A stretch of DNA of 64,000 nucleotides from Phil1 sp964612925 (GTDB taxonomy: Bacteria; Bacillota; Clostridia; Christensenellales; CAG-138). A program made the translations under genes and the position numbers. The notes under the pieces are model-generated. The model ran no database searches and was not told where the DNA came from. It saw only the letters and a list, made by a program, of their open reading frames with translations. The first letter of the stretch is position 1; every line of letters starts with the position of its first letter. Below, piece by piece: positions 8,719-17,798 of this stretch. The stretch spans positions 1 to 64,000 of the forward strand of contig CAZTFU010000002.1 in NCBI GenBank assembly GCA_964612925.1. The letters are read 5' to 3'.

Positions 8719-11700
8719 TTGAGACTTACCAAACTTGAAATGTACGGGTTCAAATCATTTGCCCGTAAAACGGAAATAGTATTTGATGACGGAATAACAG
8801 CCATAATAGGACCTAACGGCAGCGGGAAAAGCAACATTGCGGATGCCGTGCGCTGGGTTCTTGGCGAACAAAGCGCAAAGGCACTTCGCGGTGAAAAGAT
8901 GGAGGACGTTATTTTTAACGGCACTGAATCAAAAAAGCCGCTTTCCTACGGTGAAGTATCTTTAACATTTGACAATTACGACCACGAGCTTGCAACCGAT
9001 TTCAACGAGGTGTGCGTAACGCGGCGCATATACAGAAGCGGTGAAAGCGAGTATTTCATAAACAGGTCATCTTGCAGAAGAAAGGATATCTCCGAACTGT
9101 TTCGCGATACGGGTGTGGGCAAGGAAGGTTATTCCATAATAGGTCAAGGCAGGGTAGAACAGATCCTTTCCGCAAAATCGGCAGACAGGCGCAGTGCGTT
9201 TGAAGAGGCGGCCGGCGTAATGAAATACCGTGTTCGTAAGGAAGAAGCCGCCCGAAAGCTTGAAAATACAAAGGCCAACATGGAACGGCTTAACGATATA
9301 ATAGAGGAGCTTGAAAACAGAGTTGGCCCGCTTGAGGAGCAAAGTGCGGCAGCCAAGGAGTTTCTTAAACTTCGCGATGAGCTTAAGGAAATTGAAATAA
9401 ATGTATTCCTCTATCAATATGATAAGCTGAATGAACGCATAAACACACTGAAAACAGCTATTGCTGCGGCGGGCGATGATATAAAGCAAAAGGAAGAGCT
9501 TGAAGCCGCAATACTTGCAAACTGCACGGAGGAAGAGGAGCTTGAACGAAAACTGAACTCATCCATAAGCGCGGTACAGGCGGAGCTACTTAAAATGACG
9601 GCCGGTGTTGAAGGCCACACAGGCGAATCAAAGGTGCTTGGCGAGCGCATGGAAGCCTTTGTGCGCGAAAAGGAGCAGTGTCAAGACAGGCTGAAGGAAA
9701 ACGAAAGCAAATACTCCGAGCTGTGTATACAAAAGGAAACGGAAAAAAACAAGCTTGAAACATGTGAAAAGGAGCTTGTTGCTCAAAAACAGACCGCAAA
9801 TGAAGTTGCGAGTGAGCTAAAAGAACTAAACGCAAGTGTTGAACGCAAGGAAGAAAGTCTGGAGGCTCAGAAAGCACAGCTTATTGAGGCCATGAACCGC
9901 ATAGCAGATGCAAGAATACTGATTTCCCGTTTTGAGACCATGCGCCAGAACCTTGTTGTTCAGGCTGAAAACATGGCAAAAAACAGGGAACATGCGCAGG
10001 AAAAGTGCAATGAACTTAAAGAGGAGTATTCCAAGGCCCAAGCGGAGCATGGTGTGCTGCTGAACGAGAAAAACAGGCGTAAGGAACAGCGTGAAGGCGC
10101 GATAAGCGAGCTTAACAATATAAATCAAAGCCTGAAAAACGCCCGAGAAGCCGCCCATGCGGCTGAACAGCAAAGCGAGGCGGACAGGTCAAGACTGAAG
10201 GTTTTGCAGGAAATGAAACGCGCGCATGAGGGCTACTATGCGAGCGTTAAAAACCTGCTTAAGGACAGTGAGCGTGATTTTGCACTTGCCCAAAGGATAG
10301 AGGGCGTTGTTGCGGAGCTTATAAGCGTGCCTGCCGAGTATGAAACGGCGATAGAAATGGCACTTGGCCCGGCATTGCAAAACATAGTAACCCCCGATGA
10401 AAACGATGCCAAACTTGTTATAGAACACCTTAGAAAAAAGGGCTATGGCAGGGCAACGTTTTTACCCATATCCGCAATGCGGCCCAAAATGCTTGACCAA
10501 AGGGAATTGAATAATTGCAGGGTAAAAGGGTTTATAGGCGTTGCAAGCGAGCTGATAGGCTTTAATGAAAAGTACAGGGGAATAGTTGAAAACCTTCTTG
10601 GAAGAACTGTGATAGTCAGCGACCTTGATTCGGCGATAGCCATAAACAGAAGTTCACACGCTTCATTTAGGATAGCAACGCTTAAAGGGGATATAGTAAA
10701 CCCGGGCGGCTCCATGACGGGCGGCAGTGTGCAAAAACGAGAATTCAGCATAATAGGGCGTGAACGCGAAATTGAAGAGTTGACAAAGCATACCGAAATG
10801 TTGGAAAGGGAGAAGAGGCAACGCGAGGAAGAATATGCGCGACTCGAAGCCTCACTTTCGGATGCGCAAGCCATGCTTGAATCATGTGGGGAGGCTCTGC
10901 ACGAGAAGGAGCTTGAAATTGCGACACACGCCGAAAAGCTTGATATTATTAAGAAATACTTTGATGAAGCTGAGGCGGCTCTTTTGGCGGCCGAGGAGGG
11001 TGAAAACCAGATAAATGATGATATAGCCGATATAGATGCCCGCTTTAAGGCGGCAAATGAGGATAGGTCTACACTTGAACAAACAAACAGTGTGACCCAA
11101 GCAGATATTCGCGCCGCACAGCAGGAACTGTCGCAGTTGAGGGCGCGGCTTAACGAATGCGGCGAAAGGGATACGCAATGCCGCATTGCGCTTGCCAAAA
11201 GCGAAAAGGAATCGGCATCGGCAAGAAATGAGTATAATCGCCTTGTAAAAGAAGAAAGGCTTATTTTTGACGCAATAGAAGAGGATCAACGGCAAATTAC
11301 GGGTTTTGCGGACAAATTTGCGGAGCTTGGTGCAAAGCTTAAACAGATAGAGGGCAACATAAGCGAGGAACGTAAGAACGTTGACGAGCTTACAGACAAT
11401 CTGCACACGATGGAAGAGGAGCGCGAGACAAGGCTTAAAGCAATAGATGAATTAAGACTGCGCCGTGCAAACATTGCAGACGAAGCAAAGGAACTCAGTG
11501 ACAGGCTTCACAGGAATGAGCTTGGCCTTAACCGTGCGGAAATGGAACTGAAATCGGCACAGGATAAAATGTGGGACGATTATGAGCTTACATATGAAAA
11601 TGCACTGCAATTCAGACGGCAGATAGCCATTACCGCTTCACATATCCGTATAGACGAGCTGAAAAAGGCGATAAGGGCACTTGGCGACGTAAACCTTTCC

Positions 11701-12276
11701 GCTATAGAGGATTATAAGAGCGTGAAGGAACGTTACGACGAAATGAGCAAGCAATACGAGGACCTTTCCGTTGCGCGCGGCGATTTGAGTCGGCTTATTG
11801 ACAAACTTACAAAAACGATGGAAAACGAATTCCGCAGACAATTCGAAAAGATACAGGAGAATTTTTCATCAACATTCGCGGAACTGTTCGGCGGCGGCAA
11901 GGCGGAGCTTGTTTTAAGCGACAAGAATGACATATTGAACTGCAATATAGATATAATCGCACAGCCACCGGGAAAGAAACTACAATTATTGAGCTTGCTT
12001 TCGGGCGGTGAACGCGCGCTTACGGCTATTGCGCTGCTGTTTGCAATATTGAAGCTGAAACCGACAGCCTTCTGCATACTGGACGAGATAGAAACATCAC
12101 TTGATGAAGTAAATGTAAGCACGGTTGCGGAATATGTGCAGCGGTATTCAAAGGATACTCAATTTATAATGATAACCCACCGCAAAGGCAGTATGGAGGT
12201 ATGCAATGCTCTGTACGGCGTGGCGATGGAGGAACGCGGAATATCAAAAGTAGTATCCGCAAGATTTAATGCATAA
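8719..12276 (+). CDS. smc: Chromosome segregation ATPase SMC
   Basis: Core of the bacterial condensin that organises and segregates the chromosome. The 1185 residues show the full layout: Walker A GPNGSGKSN near residue 32, long coiled coil, a hinge around residues 510-680 with GGSMTGGSVQKREF at its end, second coiled coil, ABC signature LLSGGERALTA near 1093 and Walker B FCILDEIETSLDEVNV near 1117. The start is TTG, preceded by AAAGGA at 8 bases. The Walker B region reads DEIETSLDE where most SMCs have DEVDAALDE; the catalytic Asp and Glu remain. Confidence 0.97.
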   Translation: MRLTKLEMYGFKSFARKTEIVFDDGITAIIGPNGSGKSNIADAVRWVLGEQSAKALRGEKMEDVIFNGTESKKPLSYGEVSLTFDNYDHELATDFNEVCVTRRIYRSGESEYFINRSSCRRKDISELFRDTGVGKEGYSIIGQGRVEQILSAKSADRRSAFEEAAGVMKYRVRKEEAARKLENTKANMERLNDIIEELENRVGPLEEQSAAAKEFLKLRDELKEIEINVFLYQYDKLNERINTLKTAIAAAGDDIKQKEELEAAILANCTEEEELERKLNSSISAVQAELLKMTAGVEGHTGESKVLGERMEAFVREKEQCQDRLKENESKYSELCIQKETEKNKLETCEKELVAQKQTANEVASELKELNASVERKEESLEAQKAQLIEAMNRIADARILISRFETMRQNLVVQAENMAKNREHAQEKCNELKEEYSKAQAEHGVLLNEKNRRKEQREGAISELNNINQSLKNAREAAHAAEQQSEADRSRLKVLQEMKRAHEGYYASVKNLLKDSERDFALAQRIEGVVAELISVPAEYETAIEMALGPALQNIVTPDENDAKLVIEHLRKKGYGRATFLPISAMRPKMLDQRELNNCRVKGFIGVASELIGFNEKYRGIVENLLGRTVIVSDLDSAIAINRSSHASFRIATLKGDIVNPGGSMTGGSVQKREFSIIGREREIEELTKHTEMLEREKRQREEEYARLEASLSDAQAMLESCGEALHEKELEIATHAEKLDIIKKYFDEAEAALLAAEEGENQINDDIADIDARFKAANEDRSTLEQTNSVTQADIRAAQQELSQLRARLNECGERDTQCRIALAKSEKESASARNEYNRLVKEERLIFDAIEEDQRQITGFADKFAELGAKLKQIEGNISEERKNVDELTDNLHTMEEERETRLKAIDELRLRRANIADEAKELSDRLHRNELGLNRAEMELKSAQDKMWDDYELTYENALQFRRQIAITASHIRIDELKKAIRALGDVNLSAIEDYKSVKERYDEMSKQYEDLSVARGDLSRLIDKLTKTMENEFRRQFEKIQENFSSTFAELFGGGKAELVLSDKNDILNCNIDIIAQPPGKKLQLLSLLSGGERALTAIALLFAILKLKPTAFCILDEIETSLDEVNVSTVAEYVQRYSKDTQFIMITHRKGSMEVCNALYGVAMEERGISKVVSARFNA

Positions 12277-12288
12277 GGAGAGATGATT

Positions 12289-13209
12289 ATGGAAAACAAA
12301 ATGGGCTTTTTTGATAAGCTGAAGCGCAGTCTCAGTAAGGCCGGAAACGGCATGCTGAGTGCGATTTTTGCGGGTAGTGAGCGCATAAACGAGGAATTCT
12401 ATGATGATCTGAGAGAAGCTATGATAGTCGCGGATATGGGCTTTGGCACGACTATGCGACTTGTGGACGCACTTAAAGACAGCCTTGACGAAAAGAACAT
12501 CAAAACCCGAAATGAAGCACGGATTGAATTGAGAAAAATAATAGCCGATGAAATGAGGGCGGATAGCGAATTTGCCGCAGATAAAGGCAAAGCAGTGCTG
12601 TTGATAGTCGGGGTAAACGGTGTAGGGAAAACGACGTCGATAGGCAAGCTTGCGGCATATTATGTTTCCCAAGGCAGACAGCCGATGATGGCGGCGGCGG
12701 ATACATTCCGCGCAGCGGCAGCGGAGCAGCTTACGGTGTGGGCGGAACGCAGCGGAGTACAGATCGTTAAGCACACCGAAGGTGCGGATCCCGCGGCGGT
12801 AGTATTTGATGCGGCGGCAAGCTTTAAGGCACGAGGCAAAGACATTCTGCTTTGCGATACGGCAGGCAGACTGCACAACAAGAAGAATCTTATGAATGAG
12901 CTTGAAAAGATACGCCGCGTACTCGACAGGGAATTGCCCGACGTTCCCGTTGAATCATTGCTTGTGCTTGATGCAACGACGGGTCAAAACGCCATTATGC
13001 AGGCGCGTGCGTTTGCTGAAAGCGCGGGCCTTACAGGTGTTATTATAACCAAGCTTGACGGCACCGCAAAGGGTGGTATGGCTGTTGCAATAAAGGATGA
13101 GCTCGCTCTGCCGGTTCGCTTTATAGGCGTTGGCGAAGGTATAGACGATTTGCGGCCGTTTGATGCGGATGCGTTTGCGGAGGCACTGATAAATGAAGCT
13201 ATTGTTTAA
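12289..13209 (+). CDS. ftsY: Signal recognition particle receptor FtsY
   Basis: GTPase receptor that docks SRP-bound ribosomes at the membrane. The 306 residues form a short FtsY without the acidic A domain, as in most Gram-positives. The NG domain has GVNGVGKTTSIGKLA as G1 near residue 108, DTAGR as G3 and TKLDGTAKGG as G4. The ATG at 12289 is 8 bases from AAGGAG and is better placed than the ATG 6 bases earlier. The gene follows smc by 12 bases and its end overlaps the next gene. Confidence 0.95.
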   Translation: MENKMGFFDKLKRSLSKAGNGMLSAIFAGSERINEEFYDDLREAMIVADMGFGTTMRLVDALKDSLDEKNIKTRNEARIELRKIIADEMRADSEFAADKGKAVLLIVGVNGVGKTTSIGKLAAYYVSQGRQPMMAAADTFRAAAAEQLTVWAERSGVQIVKHTEGADPAAVVFDAAASFKARGKDILLCDTAGRLHNKKNLMNELEKIRRVLDRELPDVPVESLLVLDATTGQNAIMQARAFAESAGLTGVIITKLDGTAKGGMAVAIKDELALPVRFIGVGEGIDDLRPFDADAFAEALINEAIV

Positions 13210-13663
13210 GCAGCGCTTCTTTTCGTGGTTTGACAGCTATGATATTTATTATGAGTCGGGAGAAACGGCATATATAGTAAAAGGTCAACTGTCATGGGGT
13301 CACTGCCTGAAAATATTCACTCCTGCCGGAAATGAGGTCGGCACGGTGAAAGAAAGAGTGTTGACCTTTTTACCAAAGTTTGAACTGTATGAGGGCAACA
13401 GGTGCATAGGCAGCATAAGTAAGGAACTTTCGCTTTTCACTCCGCGCTATAATTTTGATTTTAACGGGTGGCATATAGAAGGCGGATTCCTTGAATGGGA
13501 TTATACCATAGCAGATACATTCGGCAACACGGTTGCAACGGTATATAAGGAGCTTTTTAACTGGACGGATACATATGTGATGGATGTAAAAAACGAGCAT
13601 GATGCACTATATGTGTTGATGTTTGTTTTGGCTATTGATGCAGAAAAGTGTTCGCGCCAATAA
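13193..13663 (+). CDS. LURP-one/YxjI-like beta-barrel protein
   Basis: A 156-residue protein resembling the tubby-like LURP-one-related (YxjI) family: short beta strands, many aromatic residues and repeated phrases such as GNEVGTVKE, GNRCIGSISKEL and FGNTVATVYKELFNWTDTY. No catalytic residues are visible and the role of bacterial members is unknown. It overlaps the end of ftsY by 17 bases and has its own GGAGG 9 bases before the ATG, so it is probably co-translated with ftsY. It is followed by the ylxM-ffh promoter, placing it between the two halves of the SRP system. Confidence 0.65.
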   Translation: MKLLFKQRFFSWFDSYDIYYESGETAYIVKGQLSWGHCLKIFTPAGNEVGTVKERVLTFLPKFELYEGNRCIGSISKELSLFTPRYNFDFNGWHIEGGFLEWDYTIADTFGNTVATVYKELFNWTDTYVMDVKNEHDALYVLMFVLAIDAEKCSRQ

Positions 13664-13698
13664 ACCTCAATAAATCATAGAAAAGTAGGAAAAAGTAC

Positions 13699-13726
13699 TT
13701 GACTTATTCCTGCTTTTTGTTATAAT
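13699..13726 (+). promoter_or_regulatory. Sigma-A-type promoter for ylxM-ffh
   Basis: TTGACT, 16-base spacer and perfect TATAAT, about 45 bases before the ylxM start. Confidence 0.75.
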
Positions 13727-13768
13727 ACCATAGGTGTAAAGCTTAAAACCTTTACAGGAGGCCTTTTC

Positions 13769-14101
13769 ATGGATAAGCGAATAAGACTTGGGCTGTTGCT
13801 TGATTGGTACGGCGCATTGCTGACCGAAAAGCAACGCGCAACGCTCGAACAAAGCATAAATGAGGATTGTTCGCTTGCTGAAATTGCTGAAAGAGAGGGC
13901 ATATCCCGCCAAGGAGTAAGGGATGCGATAATGCGTGCCGAAGAGCAGCTTGAACAATATGAAACCAAGCTCGGCTTTCTTGAAAGGGATATGGCATTGA
14001 TTGCCGATATCGACGCATTGCGTCAATCGGTAAATGAAGAAAACGTGCAGAAGGGTTTGCAAGCCCTTATTGAAAGGATAGAGGGAAACAATGGCGTTTG
14101 A
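13769..14101 (+). CDS. ylxM: YlxM-family helix-turn-helix protein of the SRP operon
   Basis: A 110-residue UPF0122 protein, known as YlxM, that accompanies ffh in Firmicutes and can modulate SRP GTPase activity. It contains a sigma-70 region-4-like helix-turn-helix, CSLAEIAEREGISRQGVRDA near residue 32. AGGAGG lies 7 bases upstream of the start, behind a consensus promoter. It overlaps ffh by 11 bases, indicating translational coupling. Confidence 0.93.
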   Translation: MDKRIRLGLLLDWYGALLTEKQRATLEQSINEDCSLAEIAEREGISRQGVRDAIMRAEEQLEQYETKLGFLERDMALIADIDALRQSVNEENVQKGLQALIERIEGNNGV

Positions 14102-15434
14102 AGGGCTTTCTTCAAAACTACAGAATGTTTTCAAAAAGCTTGGCGGCAAGGGCAAACTAAGCGAAAAAGAAGTGCGCGAAGCCATGCGCGAGGTAAAGCT
14201 TGCACTGCTTGAGGCGGACGTTAACTTTGCCGTTGTTAAGGGCTTTATAAACAAGGTCACCGAAAGGGCTGTGGGCGCGGAGGTGCTTGAAAGTCTTACG
14301 CCGGCCCAACAGGTAATAAAAATAGTAAATGAAGAACTTACCGCTTTGATGGGCGGCACGGGTTCAAAAATAGAGTTCGGGTCAAAGAGCCCGAGCGTTA
14401 TACTTCTTGCGGGTCTACAGGGCGCAGGTAAGACCACTATGGCGGGCAAGCTTGCAGGCTATCTTTCAAAGCAGTACGGTAAGGCTCCGCTGCTTGTCGC
14501 CTGTGATATTTATCGCCCTGCCGCAATAGATCAGCTGAAAGTGGTCGGTTCAAAGGTGGGCGTGCCCGTATTTGAACGCGGGCAATCAGACCCCGTTGAA
14601 ACGGCTAAGCTTAGCATTGAAGAGGCAAAACGTCAACTAAAGGATCTTGTTATAATCGATACTGCGGGTCGTTTGCACATAGATGAAGGCATGATGGACG
14701 AGATTGCCGCAATACGCGATGCCGTGCGGCCTGCGGAAATTCTGCTGACAATAGATGCTATGACAGGTCAGGATGCCGTCAACGTTGCAAAGTCGTTCAA
14801 TGAGAAGCTGGAACTTACGGGCGTTATCGTAACAAAGCTTGACGGTGACGCAAGGGGCGGTGCTGCGCTGAGCGTAAAGGCCGTAACGGGGAAACCGATA
14901 AAATTCTCGGGCACGGGCGAAAAGCTTACGGATATAGAACCTTTCCATCCCGACAGAATGGCAAGCCGCATTCTCGGCATGGGTGATATGCTGACCCTTA
15001 TCGAAAAGGCGCAGAGTGCCTTTGACGAAAAAAAGGCCGTAGAGCTTGAAGCTAAGCTGAGAAACGACGAATTTACGCTCGAGGATTTTCTTGATCAGTT
15101 TGAGCAGATGAAAAGCATGGGCTCCATGCAAGATATAATGGGTATGCTCCCCGGCATGGATGCGTCAAAGCTTGGCAATGTTGAAATAGATGAAAAACAG
15201 GTTGCGCGTACTCAGGCAATAATAAAGAGCATGACGCCAAAGGAACGCAGAAAGCCCGAGATACTGAACGCAAGCAGGCGCCGCAGGATAGCGCGCGGCA
15301 GCGGCACAACGATTCAGGAAGTAAATCGGCTGATAAACCAATTTGAAGCCACGCGCAAAATGATGCGCCAGCTTACGGGCAAGGGTAAAAAGGGCGGTAA
15401 GCGCGGCAGAAGTCGCTTTCCGTTCGGCTTTTAA
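14091..15434 (+). CDS. ffh: Signal recognition particle GTPase Ffh (SRP54)
   Basis: Binds signal sequences and 4.5S/6S RNA and targets ribosomes to FtsY. The 447 residues comprise the N domain, a G domain with GLQGAGKTTMAGKLA near residue 107, DTAGRLHID and TKLDGDARGG, and a methionine-rich M domain from about residue 320 (QMKSMGSMQDIMGMLPGM). The tail is basic (KKGGKRGRSRF), as expected for RNA contact. The SRP RNA gene itself is not in the window. Confidence 0.97.
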   Translation: MAFEGLSSKLQNVFKKLGGKGKLSEKEVREAMREVKLALLEADVNFAVVKGFINKVTERAVGAEVLESLTPAQQVIKIVNEELTALMGGTGSKIEFGSKSPSVILLAGLQGAGKTTMAGKLAGYLSKQYGKAPLLVACDIYRPAAIDQLKVVGSKVGVPVFERGQSDPVETAKLSIEEAKRQLKDLVIIDTAGRLHIDEGMMDEIAAIRDAVRPAEILLTIDAMTGQDAVNVAKSFNEKLELTGVIVTKLDGDARGGAALSVKAVTGKPIKFSGTGEKLTDIEPFHPDRMASRILGMGDMLTLIEKAQSAFDEKKAVELEAKLRNDEFTLEDFLDQFEQMKSMGSMQDIMGMLPGMDASKLGNVEIDEKQVARTQAIIKSMTPKERRKPEILNASRRRRIARGSGTTIQEVNRLINQFEATRKMMRQLTGKGKKGGKRGRSRFPFGF

Positions 15435-15506
15435 CAGAAAGAACGATCACGGCACAGCCGTTTTCGATATAAGTGTAAACAAACAATTTTCAGGAGGAAC
15501 ACAAAA

Positions 15507-15749
15507 ATGCTTAAGATCAGACTTCGCCGCATGGGCGCCAAGAAGGCTCCTTTCTATCGTATAGTGGTTGCGGACAGCCGCGCCCCGCGTGACGGTGCTT
15601 TCGTTGAGGAAATCGGTTACTACAATCCCCTTACCGATCCCGCCGAGATAAAGGTTGACAACGAAAAGGCTCAGCAGTGGATAAAGAACGGCGCACAGCC
15701 CACCGATACAGTACGCGGCCTGCTTAAGAAGAGCGGTGCGATACAGTAA
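15507..15749 (+). CDS. rpsP: Ribosomal protein bS16
   Basis: An 80-residue small-subunit protein with the standard N-terminus LKIRLRRMGAKKAPFYRIVV and an AQQWIKNGAQPTDTV segment. CAGGAGG lies 9 bases before the ATG. The 72-base gap after ffh contains only a small ACGGC-ACA-GCCGT hairpin followed by TTTTC, possibly a weak attenuator. It begins the rpsP-khpA-rimM-trmD run. Confidence 0.97.
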   Translation: MLKIRLRRMGAKKAPFYRIVVADSRAPRDGAFVEEIGYYNPLTDPAEIKVDNEKAQQWIKNGAQPTDTVRGLLKKSGAIQ

Positions 15750-15775
15750 TGGAGGAAATGAACGGGAGGCAGTCC

Positions 15776-16003
15776 ATGTCGGAACTGGTAAAGTTTATAG
15801 CGATGAGCTTAGTGGACAAGCCTGACGAGGTTAAGGTTGAAGAAAAAGAAGGCGACAAGGCTACGATAATCGAGCTTAGCGTCGCCGCAGAGGATATGGG
15901 CAAGGTTATCGGCAAGCAGGGCCGCATAGCTCAGGCCATCCGCTGTGTTGTAAAGGCCGCCTCCGTCAAGGAAAACAAAAGATATATCGTAGAGATAGTC
16001 TAA
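15776..16003 (+). CDS. khpA: KH-domain RNA-binding protein KhpA
   Basis: A 75-residue single-KH protein (YlqC/KhpA), which with KhpB binds RNA and influences cell elongation in Gram-positives. The KH signature AAEDMGKVIGKQGRIAQAIR is near residue 36. The ATG at 15776 was chosen because GGGAGG precedes it by 6 bases and the protein then begins MSELVKFIAMSLVD like other family members; an in-frame ATG at 15749 overlapping the rpsP stop would add nine residues. It is placed between rpsP and rimM as in most Firmicutes. Confidence 0.93.
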   Translation: MSELVKFIAMSLVDKPDEVKVEEKEGDKATIIELSVAAEDMGKVIGKQGRIAQAIRCVVKAASVKENKRYIVEIV

Positions 16004-16005
16004 TT

Positions 16006-16533
16006 ATGGCTGCGCTGTGCGAATTTTTCAGAATAGGCCGCATTGTGCGGCCTCACGGCGTTCATGGGGCAGTAAAGCTTGAACCCATGTCGGATTCTCT
16101 GTTGCGCTATAAGGGACTGAAACAGGCCTATATAGAGCGCAACGGAGTGCGAGAGCCTATAACCGTGTCCGATGTAGGCGTGAAGGAGGGTGCCGTGTAT
16201 ATGAGCATTTCATGCAGCACATCAAGAGATGATGCGGAAATGCTTCGCGGCGCATATATCTCGGTCGACAGGGCACATGCAATGAAATTGCCCAAGGATA
16301 CCTACTTTGTTGAGGATCTTATCGGTTGCAAAGTTTTCGATGACGCCGGGAATGAGCTTGGAACCATCACGGACGTGTTTGAAACGGGCGCAAATGATGT
16401 GTATGAAATAAGCGGCAGTAAGAAGCTGCTTTTGCCTGCACTAAAACGCGTGATAATCAGCACGGATATTGAAAACAGAAAAATGGTGCTGAATGCGGAG
16501 GTTCTTAAGGAGGTAGGGCTGTTTGAAGATTGA
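16006..16533 (+). CDS. rimM: Ribosome maturation factor RimM
   Basis: A 175-residue protein that helps 30S assembly by binding S19. The N-terminal domain starts with FRIGRIVRPHGVHGAVKLEP and the C-terminal PRC-barrel has YFVEDLIGCKVFDDAGNELG and ANDVYEISG. It begins 2 bases after khpA and overlaps trmD by 11 bases, consistent with the conserved rimM-trmD coupling. No strong Shine-Dalgarno is visible, so its translation may depend on khpA. Confidence 0.95.
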   Translation: MAALCEFFRIGRIVRPHGVHGAVKLEPMSDSLLRYKGLKQAYIERNGVREPITVSDVGVKEGAVYMSISCSTSRDDAEMLRGAYISVDRAHAMKLPKDTYFVEDLIGCKVFDDAGNELGTITDVFETGANDVYEISGSKKLLLPALKRVIISTDIENRKMVLNAEVLKEVGLFED

Positions 16534-17257
16534 TATTCTTACAACCTTTACCGAGATGTTTCCGCCCGTTTTGGGTACAAGCATACTTGGAAGGGCCGCA
16601 AAGAACGGTATACTGGATTTTCATCTGCACGATATTCGCGAGTATTCCGAAAATAAGCACCATAATACGGATGACTATCCGTTCGGCGGCGGAGCGGGCA
16701 TGGTTATGCTTGCTCAGCCCATATATTCCTGTCTTGATGCCGTTGACCCGCAACACGAAGCAAGGCGCATACTGCTTTCCCCGAGAGGAAGAACGCTTTC
16801 ACCCGATATTGCACGCGAATTGGCCAAGGAGGAACGACTTTTGTTCCTGTGCGGCCATTATGAGGGCGTAGACGAGCGTGTTACTTACGCTATGGATGAA
16901 GAACTTTCCATAGGCGATTATGTGCTTACGGGCGGAGAACTTGCGACAATGGTGGCAATAGATTGCATCGCACGCTTTATTCCCGGGGTACTTGGAAGCA
17001 GTGAATCGGCCGAAACGGAGTCCTTCTCGGACGGACTTTTGGAGTATCCGCAGTATACGCGCCCTGCCGAATTTAGAGGCATGAAGGTGCCGGAGGTTTT
17101 GCTTAACGGCAACCATGCGCATATAGAGCGCTGGCGCAGGGACAGGGCACTTGAAATAACCGTTTCACGCAGACCGGACCTTATGAAAAACGTGCAGTTG
17201 GACAAAAAGGATACGGAGTTCATTCGCTCCTTAAAATCGAATGAAAAATCAAGCTAA
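16523..17257 (+). CDS. trmD: tRNA (guanine-37-N1)-methyltransferase
   Basis: Adds the methyl group at G37 of tRNA, which prevents frameshifting. The 244 residues are SPOUT-family: KIDILTTFTEMFPPVL at the start and the trefoil-knot cofactor site with LFLCGHYEGVDERV and SIGDYVLTGGELATMVAID. The start is TTG, with AAGGAGG 9 bases upstream. The gene overlaps rimM, and rplS follows after its own probable promoter. Confidence 0.97.
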   Translation: MKIDILTTFTEMFPPVLGTSILGRAAKNGILDFHLHDIREYSENKHHNTDDYPFGGGAGMVMLAQPIYSCLDAVDPQHEARRILLSPRGRTLSPDIARELAKEERLLFLCGHYEGVDERVTYAMDEELSIGDYVLTGGELATMVAIDCIARFIPGVLGSSESAETESFSDGLLEYPQYTRPAEFRGMKVPEVLLNGNHAHIERWRRDRALEITVSRRPDLMKNVQLDKKDTEFIRSLKSNEKSS

Positions 17258-17272
17258 TCAGGCAAAAACAGC

Positions 17273-17301
17273 TTGCAAAGGAAATGCGGCTGTGTTATAA
17301 T
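17273..17301 (+). promoter_or_regulatory. Probable promoter for rplS
   Basis: TTGCAA, 17-base spacer and perfect TATAAT between trmD and rplS. Confidence 0.6.
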
Positions 17302-17307
17302 GCACTT

Positions 17308-17375
17308 TGTGACAAACGGGCGGTCCAATGTGGGTGATATGGCCTATACGAACGTCTAAGGAAGGAGAAAATAAA
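17308..17375 (+). promoter_or_regulatory. Candidate L19 ribosomal-protein leader
   Basis: The predicted 5' untranslated region of rplS, about 68 bases, contains ACGGGCGGTCC followed by TGGGTGATATGGCC. This is reminiscent of the autoregulatory L19 leader of Firmicutes but I cannot fold or align it here. A covariance search would decide. Confidence 0.35.
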
Positions 17376-17729
17376 ATGGCAGACATCATCAGAGAACTTG
17401 AAAAGGAGCAGCTTCGTACAGACCTGCCCAAACTTGAAGTGGGCGACACCGTTCGTGTATTCGTAAAGGTTGTTGAAGGCTCTCGCGAAAGACTTCAGAA
17501 CTTCGAAGGCGTTGTTATCAAAATTCAGGGTGGCGGTATCCGCAAGTCCTTTACCGTGCGCAGGATATCCTACGGCATCGGCGTTGAAAGGACTTTCCCC
17601 TACAACAGCCCCCGTATCGGCCGCATAGAAGTGCTGCGTCATGGTCAGGTTCGCCGCGCCAAGCTGTTCTATCTGCGCAATCGCGTAGGTAAGGCTGCCA
17701 AGGTCGTTGAGCGTATAGAAGAAAAGTAA
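17376..17729 (+). CDS. rplS: Ribosomal protein bL19
   Basis: A 117-residue large-subunit protein located at the 30S-50S interface. Family segments are IIRELEKEQLRTDLPKLEVG at the start, VEGSRERLQNFEGVVIK and IEVLRHGQVRRAKLFYLR near the end. The ATG at 17376 follows AAGGAG by 8 bases and matches the conserved N-terminus; an upstream in-frame ATG would add 16 non-conserved residues. Confidence 0.96.
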   Translation: MADIIRELEKEQLRTDLPKLEVGDTVRVFVKVVEGSRERLQNFEGVVIKIQGGGIRKSFTVRRISYGIGVERTFPYNSPRIGRIEVLRHGQVRRAKLFYLRNRVGKAAKVVERIEEK

Positions 17730-17747
17730 TACCGTAAACGAACCATC

Positions 17748-17777
17748 AAGCCCCCAAGGCAATGTCCCTGGGGGCTT
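17748..17777 (+). terminator. Terminator-like hairpin after rplS
   Basis: AAGCCCCCAAGG pairs with CCCTGGGGGCTT, 12 positions with one mismatch, across a 6-base loop. The following AGTTAT is a poor T tract, so termination may be partial and rbgA may receive read-through. Confidence 0.55.
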
Positions 17778-17798
17778 AGTTATAGCAGGAGAAATAAT

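Noticed and set aside
8740..8765. GGTTCAAATC, which looks like a tRNA T-loop
   Set aside because: It is inside the conserved start of smc (MYGFKSF) and no acceptor or anticodon stem surrounds it.
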